DNA of 53,790 nt, taken from positions 1 to 53,790 of the forward strand of contig JADFJJ010000001.1 of the NCBI GenBank assembly GCA_022566215.1. Reading direction: 5' to 3'. Positions 28,041 to 37,026 of the stretch are shown piece by piece. The notes beneath the pieces are model-generated. The model was not told where the DNA came from and did no database searches. It worked only from the letters and a program-made list of their open reading frames with translations. Origin of the DNA: Pseudomonadota bacterium (GTDB taxonomy: Bacteria; Pseudomonadota; Alphaproteobacteria; Sphingomonadales; SMXR01). The stretch's first letter is position 1. Each line of letters opens with the position of its first letter. The position numbers and the translations under genes were made by a program.

Positions 28041-28168
28041 CTTCCGGCTGTTAAATAAAGAATAAAAACGATGTCCACCTGTGAGGCTTCAGATGATTTC
28101 GGCAGTATAAATTGTTTCTGAAGTTCTTGATTCAAATCAAATTTAATGCCTCCGAGGCATGAGATAAC
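28041..28168 (+). repeat. Duplicated promoter region, short copy B (contains FNR box)
   Basis: See copy A at 26829-27088; copy B reads as the same blocks with two internal gaps. Confidence 0.75.
28127..28140. promoter_or_regulatory. FNR/ANR-type box TTGATTCAAATCAA upstream of the nar operon
   Basis: Exact TTGAT-N4-ATCAA; first downstream ORF 28286, narG 28745. Confidence 0.8.
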
Positions 28169-28285
28169 AGATCCAACTGGAATCCGGCCCAAACAGTTAA
28201 CCGGCTTGGCACGGCCATGTGCGTTACGTTCGGGGTGAACAAGCACCAATAGAGCACAGCCTGCAAAGCGTAAGGGAGTGTCACC

Positions 28286-28705
28286 ATGACGGCAAATAAC
28301 CATGATGCAGATCGGGTGCGCACCAGCGCTGCGAAATCGCCCCAAGAAGCCCCGTTAGCGGGCGGCCAAGTCTATGACGGCGACCTGCCGGTGCTGCAGT
28401 GGGAAATTAACCCGCAAGATCCCAGCGCAAAATCAGGGACCACTAATATCATGATTGAGGACTGGGAAATGCGGCTGTGGTGGCAGGTCCATCCCGACCG
28501 GATTGTCTATGCATCGCTGCAGGCGATGCAGGAGGACTTGACCAACCACGAGGGCGCGGCACGACCCCATCCGGTGGGGCGCTCGGAGGCTGTTAATCTT
28601 GTTTACGACATCGACCGCAAGGCGATTGTGGCGATCTACGGAACAGTCCGGGATTTCCGGCCCTTCGTGGACGCCTTTTATCAAGGTTACGTGCTGCAGA
28701 ACTAG
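28286..28705 (+). CDS. Hypothetical 139-aa protein leading the nar operon
   Basis: ORF between the FNR box and narG, same strand, 39 bp upstream of narG. Confidence 0.65.
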   Translation: MTANNHDADRVRTSAAKSPQEAPLAGGQVYDGDLPVLQWEINPQDPSAKSGTTNIMIEDWEMRLWWQVHPDRIVYASLQAMQEDLTNHEGAARPHPVGRSEAVNLVYDIDRKAIVAIYGTVRDFRPFVDAFYQGYVLQN

Positions 28706-28744
28706 GCGCCGCCCGGAACAGGGGGAAGGAAAAAGGTTGGAGCA

Positions 28745-31700
28745 ATGACAAAAGACAAGAAGAACGGTAATGGATCACGCTGGTTTCGGATTCTTGATGA
28801 GCCGCGAAACTGGGAGAAATTTTATCGCAACCGCTGGTCCTACGACAAATCAGTGCGCACCAGCCACGGTGTCAATTGCTCGGGCTCGTGTTCCTGGGAA
28901 GTGTTCGTGAAGGACGGGCTGATTACCTGGGAATTGCAGAAGACCGACTGGCCGCAGATCAATGACGAAACGCCGAATTATGAGCCGCGTGGGTGCCAGC
29001 GCGGAATTTCCTCGTCCTGGTATCCTTACAGCCCGGTGCGGCCCAAATATCCCTATGTCCGCGGCGTATTGCTCGATTATTACCGCAGCGAACGCAAAGC
29101 CGGCAAGGATCCGGTAGCAGCTTGGGCGGCAATCGTCGAAAATCCGGAACGCTCAAAAACCTATCGCAACGCCCGCGGCAAGGCTGGCTGGCAACGGGCC
29201 TCATGGGAAGAATCGACCGAGATTATCGCCGCCGCCAAGATCTACACGATCAAGAAATACGGGCCCGACCATCTTGCCTGCTTCTCGCCCATTCCGGCGA
29301 TGAGCATGGTCAGCTTCTGTTCCGGCCACCGGCTATCCAACCTGATGGGCGGCACCATGCTGAGCTTTTATGAGTGGTATCACGACCTGCCGCACATCAT
29401 GCCGATGATGTGGGGGGATCAGACCGATGTGCACGAATCCGCGGACTGGTACCAAAGCGCCTACTGGATCGTACTCGGCTCCAACCTGCCGATGACCCGC
29501 ACACCGGACGCCCACTTTGCCTCGGAGCACAAATATAACGGCGGCAAGATTGTCAATCTATCGCCGGATTACGCGGACATCACCAAATTTGCCGATCTTT
29601 GGGTGCCAATCCGCGCCGGCACCGACGCGGCATTTCTGTTGGCCTGCATCCATGTCCTGCTCACAGAATTCCACGTCCAGAAAAAGACCCCGTATTTCAT
29701 CGATTATACCAAGCAGTACACTAACCTGCCGTTCCTCGTCATGCTGGAGGAACAGGACGATGGCAGCTATCTCGCGGGCCGTTTCCTGCGCGCCAGCGAC
29801 GTCAGTGAATTTGCCGGTGAGGAAAATGCCGACTGGAAGATGCCGATGTTTGATGCGGCAGGTGAGTTGAGGCTGCCCGGCGGGTCGGTCGGCTTCCGCT
29901 GGGAGAAAAAGAACCCCGGGCGCTGGAACAACAAGAACGAGGATGCCACAACCGGGGTAGCCTTCGATCCGTTGCTGACCTGCCTGGACCTCAAACATGA
30001 AACCATACAGGTCGCGCTTGCCGACTTCACGGACACGTTTAATCTCGAGCTCGGCACCACGCCAGGGAAGGGCAACCTATCCCGCGGAATGGCCAGAGGC
30101 GTGCCAAGCCGGACCGTGACCACACTGGACGGCAAGACTGCCCGCGTCACCACTGCCTACGATCTGCTACTCGCCCAGTTCGGCATCGACCGTGGCCTTG
30201 GCGGCGACTATCCGGCGGACTACAATGACGGCGACCAACCCTTCACTCCAGCCTGGCAGGAACAGGAGACCGGTGTCTCCCGTGAGCTGGTGCTGCGGGT
30301 CGCGCGTGAATGGGGTGACACCGCCAGCAAGACCAAGGGCAAATGCCTGTTCATTACCGGTTCCGGTATTCTGCACTGGTATCACGGCGGGACGCTGACC
30401 TACCGCGCACAGGCGGTGATGGGCATCCTCACCGGTTGCATGGGCAAGAACGGCGGTGGTTTCGCGCATTATGTCGGGACCGAAAAAATCCGGCCATTCG
30501 CGGCCATCGGCATGCTTGGCGGCGCCACCGACTGGACCGCGCCCCCCCGCCACATGAACTCGACCTCCTATTTCTATTTCCATACCGACCAGTGGCGCTA
30601 TGACGGCATGAGCCTCGACCCCCTGTGGGCGCCATGGGCGGAGAAATTCCCGGCGAAGGCGCAACACTCGGCGACAATGAACAGCCTGGCGGTGCGAAAC
30701 GGCTGGCTGCCGTTCTTCCCGCAATTCGACAAGAAGAACCCGATTGAAGTCTTGAAAGACGCCCGGGCGGCGGGCTGCAAGACCGAAAAAGAGGTCGGCG
30801 ACTGGGTTGCCAAACAATTCAAGAACGGCGATCTCAAGTTTGCTCTCAATGATGTTGACGCCCCGGAGAACCACCCGAAGGTCCTGGGTATTTATCGCGG
30901 TAACCTTATCGGCACCTCCATGCGCGGCCATGAATACGCGCTGAAGCACCTTCTTGGGACCCACAACAATGTGCTGGGCGAAGATCGTGCCAAAGATCTG
31001 GTCGAGGAAATCAAATGGCACGACCAGGCGCCACAGGGCAAACTTGATCTTATCTACAACGCGAACCTTCGGATGGACTCATCGGCCAATTATTCCGATA
31101 TCGTTCTGCCGACGGCGCACTGGTACGAGAAGTTCGATCTCACCTGCACCGATCTGCACTCTTTCTTCCACCCCTTCACCCCGGCGCATGATCCCCCTTG
31201 GGAAACCCGTGATGACTGGGAAATTTTCAAGACCATTGGCGAACAAGTCAGCAAACTGGCGGCGAAGCACCTCCCCGAGCCGGTCGAGGATCTGGTCATG
31301 ACCGCGCTGATCAACGACACTCCGGATGAGATGGCGCAGCCGATGGGCGAGTTGACCGATTGGCAGGCCGGCGACGTCGAACCGATCCCAGGTAAAACCT
31401 TCCCCAATGTTCGTGTGGTGACGCGTGATTACACCAAGATTGCGGACAAATACTCGACACTTGGCCCCAATGTGTGCAAGCCCGGCGGATACGGCGCCAA
31501 GGGCATCTTCATCGATCTTACGGACACCGTCGAGGAGATTAAGAAAAGCTATCTGGTGGGCGAGAAGGATGGGCGCGTTTCGCTCGAAAAGGCCCAGCAG
31601 GTGGCGGAAGTTATCCTGCGCATCTCACCGGAGAGCGACGGCGAAATCTCGCACAAGTTCTTCGAGACACTGGAAAAGCAGACCGGCCTTGAACTTACTC

Positions 31701-32509
31701 ACCTGATAGAGGGCGACCGCGAGATAGCCCACCATTTCCCGGATCTCATATCGCAGCCCCGGCGGAGCCTGACATCCGCCCACTGGTCGGCGATAGAAAG
31801 TCCCGGCAGGACCTACTGCCCGTGGACCATGAATATTGAGACCCTGAAACCCTGGCATACCCTCACCGGCCGCCAGGAAATCTATTTTGACCATCGCATC
31901 TACCGCGAATTGGGTGAACATCTGCCGACCTACAAACCGCCGGTGGATATGGTCAAGATCGGCGACGCACAGATGGAGAAAATGGAGCCTAACTCCAAGG
32001 TGTTCCGCTTCTTAACCCCGCACGGCAAGTGGCAGATCCACTCGATGTTCGTTGATACCTGGCACATGCTGAATATGTTCCGGGGCGGCCCGACGGTCTG
32101 GATCAACGACGAAGACGCAGTCGAGATCGACGTCGAGGATAACGACTGGATCGAGGTCTATAACGAAAACGGCATCGTCGTCGCCCGCGCTGTGGTCAGT
32201 AACACCGTGCCCCGCGACACAGTAATTATGTACCATTCCAGCGAACGCCATGTGAATGTTCCTTTCTCATCGCTGGCGCGGGAACGCGGGGTCAGTGATT
32301 TGCGCGGCGGCAACAATAACGCGCCGACGCGGATCATGATGAACCCGGCCACCATGGTCGGCGGCTACGCCAACTGGACCTATTTCCTTAACTACTGGGG
32401 CACCAGCCCGTCGGAGCGCGACTGCGCCGTCTTCATCCGCAAGAAGCCGCTGGAAAAGGACGGACGCAAAGTGATCTATCAGGAACGTGATCTGGAGTTG
32501 GGGGCCTGA
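28745..32509 (+). CDS. narG: Respiratory nitrate reductase alpha subunit
   Basis: 1254 aa. SHGVNCSGSCSWEVFVKDGLITWELQKTDWP, NYEPRGCQRGISSSWY, LPTAHWYEKFDLTCTDLHSFFHPF. Confidence 0.97.
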   Translation: MTKDKKNGNGSRWFRILDEPRNWEKFYRNRWSYDKSVRTSHGVNCSGSCSWEVFVKDGLITWELQKTDWPQINDETPNYEPRGCQRGISSSWYPYSPVRPKYPYVRGVLLDYYRSERKAGKDPVAAWAAIVENPERSKTYRNARGKAGWQRASWEESTEIIAAAKIYTIKKYGPDHLACFSPIPAMSMVSFCSGHRLSNLMGGTMLSFYEWYHDLPHIMPMMWGDQTDVHESADWYQSAYWIVLGSNLPMTRTPDAHFASEHKYNGGKIVNLSPDYADITKFADLWVPIRAGTDAAFLLACIHVLLTEFHVQKKTPYFIDYTKQYTNLPFLVMLEEQDDGSYLAGRFLRASDVSEFAGEENADWKMPMFDAAGELRLPGGSVGFRWEKKNPGRWNNKNEDATTGVAFDPLLTCLDLKHETIQVALADFTDTFNLELGTTPGKGNLSRGMARGVPSRTVTTLDGKTARVTTAYDLLLAQFGIDRGLGGDYPADYNDGDQPFTPAWQEQETGVSRELVLRVAREWGDTASKTKGKCLFITGSGILHWYHGGTLTYRAQAVMGILTGCMGKNGGGFAHYVGTEKIRPFAAIGMLGGATDWTAPPRHMNSTSYFYFHTDQWRYDGMSLDPLWAPWAEKFPAKAQHSATMNSLAVRNGWLPFFPQFDKKNPIEVLKDARAAGCKTEKEVGDWVAKQFKNGDLKFALNDVDAPENHPKVLGIYRGNLIGTSMRGHEYALKHLLGTHNNVLGEDRAKDLVEEIKWHDQAPQGKLDLIYNANLRMDSSANYSDIVLPTAHWYEKFDLTCTDLHSFFHPFTPAHDPPWETRDDWEIFKTIGEQVSKLAAKHLPEPVEDLVMTALINDTPDEMAQPMGELTDWQAGDVEPIPGKTFPNVRVVTRDYTKIADKYSTLGPNVCKPGGYGAKGIFIDLTDTVEEIKKSYLVGEKDGRVSLEKAQQVAEVILRISPESDGEISHKFFETLEKQTGLELTHLIEGDREIAHHFPDLISQPRRSLTSAHWSAIESPGRTYCPWTMNIETLKPWHTLTGRQEIYFDHRIYRELGEHLPTYKPPVDMVKIGDAQMEKMEPNSKVFRFLTPHGKWQIHSMFVDTWHMLNMFRGGPTVWINDEDAVEIDVEDNDWIEVYNENGIVVARAVVSNTVPRDTVIMYHSSERHVNVPFSSLARERGVSDLRGGNNNAPTRIMMNPATMVGGYANWTYFLNYWGTSPSERDCAVFIRKKPLEKDGRKVIYQERDLELGA

Positions 32510-32510
32510 C

Positions 32511-34055
32511 ATGCGCATCAAACAGCAAATGGCAATGGTGTTTAATCTGGACAAGTGTTTGGGGTGCAATACCTGCACGCTGGCCTGCAAGAACGTGTGG
32601 ACCAACCGCGAGGGTGCGGAATACATGTTCTGGAACAATGTCGAGACCAAACCCGGCATCGGCTATCCCAAGGAATGGGAAAACCAGGACAAGTACCGTG
32701 GTGGCTGGCAGCACCGGCCGGGAAAGGACAGCCCGGGTTTGCGTGTCGCCTCCAGGTTCTGGGAGATGATGAACCTTTTCTACAACCCGGTGATGCCGCA
32801 GATGGAGGATTATTACGGCAAGGGACCGTTCACCTTTACCTACGAAGACCTCCACAGCGCGGAACAGACGAAATACTCGCAACCGGTCGCGCGCCCGAAA
32901 TCGATGATCACCGGCGAGGAGGACATCGACATCACCTACGGCGTCAACTGGGAAGACAATGCCGCCGGCACGCATGAGGGCGGAACCGGAAAGCACGACT
33001 ATAATTTCTCCGACATGACGGCGGAGGCCCGCAAGGTGTTTCTGGCGTTTCGCGACAGCTTTATGATGTACCTGCCGCGGATCTGCAATCACTGCCTCAA
33101 TCCCGCCTGCGTAGCCGCCTGCCCGAGCGGCGCCGCCTACAAGCGCGAGGAGGACGGCGTGGTCCTGATCGACCAGGACCGCTGCCGCGCCTGGCGGTAC
33201 TGCCTTTCCGGCTGCCCCTACAAGAAGGTCTATTACAACTGGCGGACCGGCAAATCCGAGAAGTGCGTGTTGTGCTATCCGCGCATCGAAACCGGACAGC
33301 CGCCGGTGTGCTTCCAGGCCTGCCCAGGCCGGATTCGCTATATGGGGCCGCTCCTTTATGATCTGGACCGGGTGGCGGAAACGGCCAACGCAGCGGAAAA
33401 AGACCTCGTCTCATTACACCGTGAGATCATTCTCGACCCCCATGACCCGGACATTATTGCTGCGGCAAAACGTGACGGTGTCAGCAGCGCCTGGATCGAC
33501 GCCTGCCAGCGTTCACCGGTTTACCGCATGGTCAAGGACTGGGAGATTGCGCTGCCCCTCCATCCCGAGTTCCGAACCCTCCCGAGCCTGTTTTACATCC
33601 CGCCGGAGAGCCCGGTGGCCAACGCGGTGGAAAAACGCAAGTGTTACGACATGGTCGGCAAAGGTACCGTCCTTCCCAATCTTGAGGAGTTCCGCATCCC
33701 GATCAAATATCTTGCGCGGATGCTGGCCGCCGGAAACGAGGAGGAGGTCGGCAAGGCGCTGAAGCGCCAGCTTGCCGTGCGCTATTTCCGCCGCACCGAG
33801 CGGGTCGAGGGCGTGATCGACACCGCACCCCTCAAGGCCGCCGGTCTGACGGAAGCGGACGCGCGCGACATGCACCGTCTCTTGGCGCTGGCCCATTTCC
33901 ACGAGCGGTTCGTGATTGCCACGACCCGGCCCGAGGAGACCGGGCACTCCCCGTATGTTGAACGTGGTTTTGTTGGATTTGACGAGCTGGCGCCGGGCAA
34001 GACCCCGCCGCGCCGCCGGTTTCTCCACGGCCGGAAAACAGGAGTTGAAAGTTAG
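32511..34055 (+). CDS. narH: Respiratory nitrate reductase beta subunit
   Basis: DKCLGCNTCTLACKNVWTNREG, CNHCLNPACVAACPSGAAYKREEDG, CRAWRYCLSGCPYKKVYYNW. Confidence 0.97.
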   Translation: MRIKQQMAMVFNLDKCLGCNTCTLACKNVWTNREGAEYMFWNNVETKPGIGYPKEWENQDKYRGGWQHRPGKDSPGLRVASRFWEMMNLFYNPVMPQMEDYYGKGPFTFTYEDLHSAEQTKYSQPVARPKSMITGEEDIDITYGVNWEDNAAGTHEGGTGKHDYNFSDMTAEARKVFLAFRDSFMMYLPRICNHCLNPACVAACPSGAAYKREEDGVVLIDQDRCRAWRYCLSGCPYKKVYYNWRTGKSEKCVLCYPRIETGQPPVCFQACPGRIRYMGPLLYDLDRVAETANAAEKDLVSLHREIILDPHDPDIIAAAKRDGVSSAWIDACQRSPVYRMVKDWEIALPLHPEFRTLPSLFYIPPESPVANAVEKRKCYDMVGKGTVLPNLEEFRIPIKYLARMLAAGNEEEVGKALKRQLAVRYFRRTERVEGVIDTAPLKAAGLTEADARDMHRLLALAHFHERFVIATTRPEETGHSPYVERGFVGFDELAPGKTPPRRRFLHGRKTGVES

Positions 34056-34104
34056 ACCTGACGCCCGGGAGGTCCAGACGCCAAAACGTATCGGAGATCT
34101 GATA

Positions 34105-34788
34105 ATGAAAAAGACCCAGCTGATATCGGCCTACCGCGTGATCTCGGAGCTGTTTCTGTATCCTGAAGACCGCGATGAGGATCGGATCAGGGCCGGAATG
34201 AAGGCGCTTGCGGGCGCGCCGGCCGCACTCCGAACACCGCTCACGACTTTCCTGACCACGCCCGCCGCGTCCGATACGGCGGAATATGTGGCGACACTGG
34301 AACTGGCGCCGCCGGTCCCGCTTTATCTTGGTGCATATCTCTTCGAGGAGCCCAAGTCCTGCCGCGGCGCCGGCATCTCGGGACGCAATAGTTACATGTT
34401 GGAGCTGGCCAATATCTACCGCCACTTCGGAGTCGAATTTTCCGGCCGTGAAATGGCGGATTTCGTACCGGTGGTGGTCGAATTCCTCGCCGTCAGCCTG
34501 GAACGCAGGGAAGAAGACCGGATCGGACTGCGCCGCTACCTTGTGGAAACCCTGCTGATCAAAGGCATTGAGTCCCTGTTAACGGCGCTCCGGAAACACG
34601 AGAGCCCGTATGTGCTTTTGGTTGACGCCCTCGGTGTCGCTTTGGCGAAAGATATTACGCTGATGGCCAAGGGGCCGAAATGGCAGCCTCCCGCGGAGGG
34701 CGAAGGTGTTGGTCAGGGGGCGCAGCCTTCCATCCATGGCATGCCAGGGGCCACCCGGCTAACCCAGGAAAATGGAGCAAAGCTATGA
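34105..34788 (+). CDS. narJ: Nitrate reductase molybdenum cofactor assembly chaperone
   Basis: KTQLISAYRVISELFLYPED..., YLFEEPKSCRGAGISGRNSYMLELANIYRHFGVEF; position between narH and narI. Confidence 0.88.
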   Translation: MKKTQLISAYRVISELFLYPEDRDEDRIRAGMKALAGAPAALRTPLTTFLTTPAASDTAEYVATLELAPPVPLYLGAYLFEEPKSCRGAGISGRNSYMLELANIYRHFGVEFSGREMADFVPVVVEFLAVSLERREEDRIGLRRYLVETLLIKGIESLLTALRKHESPYVLLVDALGVALAKDITLMAKGPKWQPPAEGEGVGQGAQPSIHGMPGATRLTQENGAKL

Positions 34789-35552
34789 CGAACCTGATTT
34801 GGGGTGTGTACCCTTATGTGGTTTTTACGCTGTTCTTCGTGGTGCCGGTCATCCGTATGGTGTTCCGTCCCTACAGTTTCACGACCCGGGCGAGCGGTCT
34901 TTTCGGCCATCGTCTTCAGGGCCTCGCCATGCTTCTGTTCCACTGGGGCATTTTTGCGGTCTTCTTCGGACATGTGGCAGGATTTGTCGGGGGCGGGCTT
35001 GGTCTTGACGCCTGGGTCGATCTCGCCTTCTACTGGCTGGCGCTGATCGGCGGTCTGATGGTGCTGGCCGGATCGGTGATGGCGCTGGTGCGCCGGCTCA
35101 CGGTGCCGGAAGTGCGCGCCATGAGCAACCAGCATGATGACTATCTGGTCCATATCTTCCTGATTGCGATCCTCGGGATTGGATTGTATCAGGTCGTCGT
35201 CGAGCAGATTTTCGGATTTGCCTATGTAGTCGCGCCGTGGTTCGTGAGCATCTGGACGTTTTCGCCAGAGCCGGAGATTATGGAGGGTGCCAGCCTGCTG
35301 ACCCGCGTCCACGTCTTCCTCGCGCTCACTTTCTTCGGTTATTTCCCGTTCACAAAAATGGTCCACTTCTGGACCGTGCCGATCAATTATTTCGTACGCC
35401 CCTACTTGGTGATGCGCACCAACCGGTTCCACAGCGAAGACCGGTGGGAATTTGCACTCAGGAGCGACAAATCGTATCTGATTTATTTAGGCGCAACCAT
35501 CCTCATCGGGGTGATCGCAATTTCGGCCTATGTCCAGATGGCTGTGGGCTAA
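34785..35552 (+). CDS. narI: Respiratory nitrate reductase gamma subunit (cytochrome b)
   Basis: Multi-TM protein: VYPYVVFTLFFVVPVIRMVFRPYSFTTRASGLFGHRLQGLAMLLFHWGIFAVFFGHVAGF; histidines in TM segments. Confidence 0.93.
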   Translation: MTNLIWGVYPYVVFTLFFVVPVIRMVFRPYSFTTRASGLFGHRLQGLAMLLFHWGIFAVFFGHVAGFVGGGLGLDAWVDLAFYWLALIGGLMVLAGSVMALVRRLTVPEVRAMSNQHDDYLVHIFLIAILGIGLYQVVVEQIFGFAYVVAPWFVSIWTFSPEPEIMEGASLLTRVHVFLALTFFGYFPFTKMVHFWTVPINYFVRPYLVMRTNRFHSEDRWEFALRSDKSYLIYLGATILIGVIAISAYVQMAVG

Positions 35553-35656
35553 CGGAGAAGCCGATCGGCGGCTGGGTGAGAAACTTTCCGACAATACTCT
35601 TTGATGAATCAGACCGGCAGAGCCGAAACCGCATGATAAAGAAGGGGGCCGTTTAA

Positions 35657-37003
35657 ATGCATATTCTTGACGGGGTGACTAAATCTGAACAAACACGGAT
35701 GTTAGTTACCAGTACGCTGGCTTTTACGGTCTGTTTTGCGGTCTGGACGATTTTTTCAATTCTTGGCCTGCAAATAAGGGAAAACCTTGGGCTAAGTGAT
35801 ACCCAATTCGGTATTCTGGTCGCCACCCCGATCCTGACCGGGTCCTTGAGCAGAATTTTCCTTGGCATCTGGACCGACCAGTACGGCGGGCGCCTCGTTT
35901 ATACGCTTTTGATGCTCTTAACCTCGGTCGGGGTGTGGCTACTGTCCCTGGTTGAAACCTACCCGATGTTCCTCCTTGCCGCCCTTTTTGTCGGTCTTGC
36001 CGGAGGGTCGTTTGCGGTCGGCATTGCCTATGTCTCGCGCTGGTACGAAAGGGACCGTCAGGGCACTGCCCTTGGTATTTTCGGAATGGGAAATGTCGGC
36101 GCCGCCGTCACCAACTTTGGGGCCCCTTATTTGCTGCTGGCGCTTGGCTGGGAACAAACGGCGGTAGTTTACGCCGGGATACTTTTTATCACCGCGATCC
36201 TTTTTTATCTTTTTACCAAGGAGGATCCGGCCACAGCCGAGAGGAAAGCCAAGAAGGAAAAAGTCATCCCCGCGCTGATACAGATGACACCCCTGAAGAA
36301 ACTTCAGGTGTGGCGGTTTTCCCTTTATTACTTCTTCGTATTCGGGGCTTTTGTGGCCCTGGCTCTTTGGTTGCCCCGCTATTACGTCGGGGTTTATGAC
36401 CTGAGTTTTAAAGAAGCAGGCTTTTTCGCCATGATGTATGCCTTGCCCGGCAGTATTTTCCGCGCCCTTGGGGGCTGGCTGTCTGACAAATTTGGTGCCC
36501 GGGCGATAATGTACTGGACCTTTATTGCCTCAATTATTATCTGTTTCTTTTTAAGCTATCCGGCAACCTCATACATTGTGGACGGCATAGAAGGGCCGAT
36601 TAAATTCACCATCAAAATGGGCCTGACCCCGTTCGTAATTCTGACCATTTTCCTGGGCTTTTTCATGTCATTGGGAAAGGCCGCAGTCTATAAACACATC
36701 CCGGTTTACTATCCGAATAATGTTGGGGCCGTTGGCGGCCTGGTTGGCCTGATCGGCGGCCTTGGCGGATTTGTCCTGCCCATCACCTTTGGCGTTATGA
36801 ACGACCTGATCGGGGTCTGGACCGCGTGCTTCATGCTGCTGTTCACACTGGTCAGTATCGCGCTGGTCTGGATGCATTTTACCATCCGGCGGATGGAGCG
36901 CGCCTATGTACCAGAACTTGGCGCCCTGCCTGAATTGCCCGAGATGAAAGAGATCCATAAAGCTCACCACCGCCTCAAGCCCAAAGCCAAACCTGCGGAA
37001 TAA
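35657..37003 (+). CDS. narK: MFS nitrate/nitrite transporter, NarK family
   Basis: 448 aa; LVATPILTGSLSRIFLGIWTDQYGGR; multi-TM; directly after narI. Confidence 0.9.
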   Translation: MHILDGVTKSEQTRMLVTSTLAFTVCFAVWTIFSILGLQIRENLGLSDTQFGILVATPILTGSLSRIFLGIWTDQYGGRLVYTLLMLLTSVGVWLLSLVETYPMFLLAALFVGLAGGSFAVGIAYVSRWYERDRQGTALGIFGMGNVGAAVTNFGAPYLLLALGWEQTAVVYAGILFITAILFYLFTKEDPATAERKAKKEKVIPALIQMTPLKKLQVWRFSLYYFFVFGAFVALALWLPRYYVGVYDLSFKEAGFFAMMYALPGSIFRALGGWLSDKFGARAIMYWTFIASIIICFFLSYPATSYIVDGIEGPIKFTIKMGLTPFVILTIFLGFFMSLGKAAVYKHIPVYYPNNVGAVGGLVGLIGGLGGFVLPITFGVMNDLIGVWTACFMLLFTLVSIALVWMHFTIRRMERAYVPELGALPELPEMKEIHKAHHRLKPKAKPAE

Positions 37004-37026
37004 ACCCATAATTTAGGAGAACAAAT

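Noticed and set aside
30167-31021. 284-aa - strand ORF inside narG
   Set aside because: Antisense shadow of narG; no domain features.
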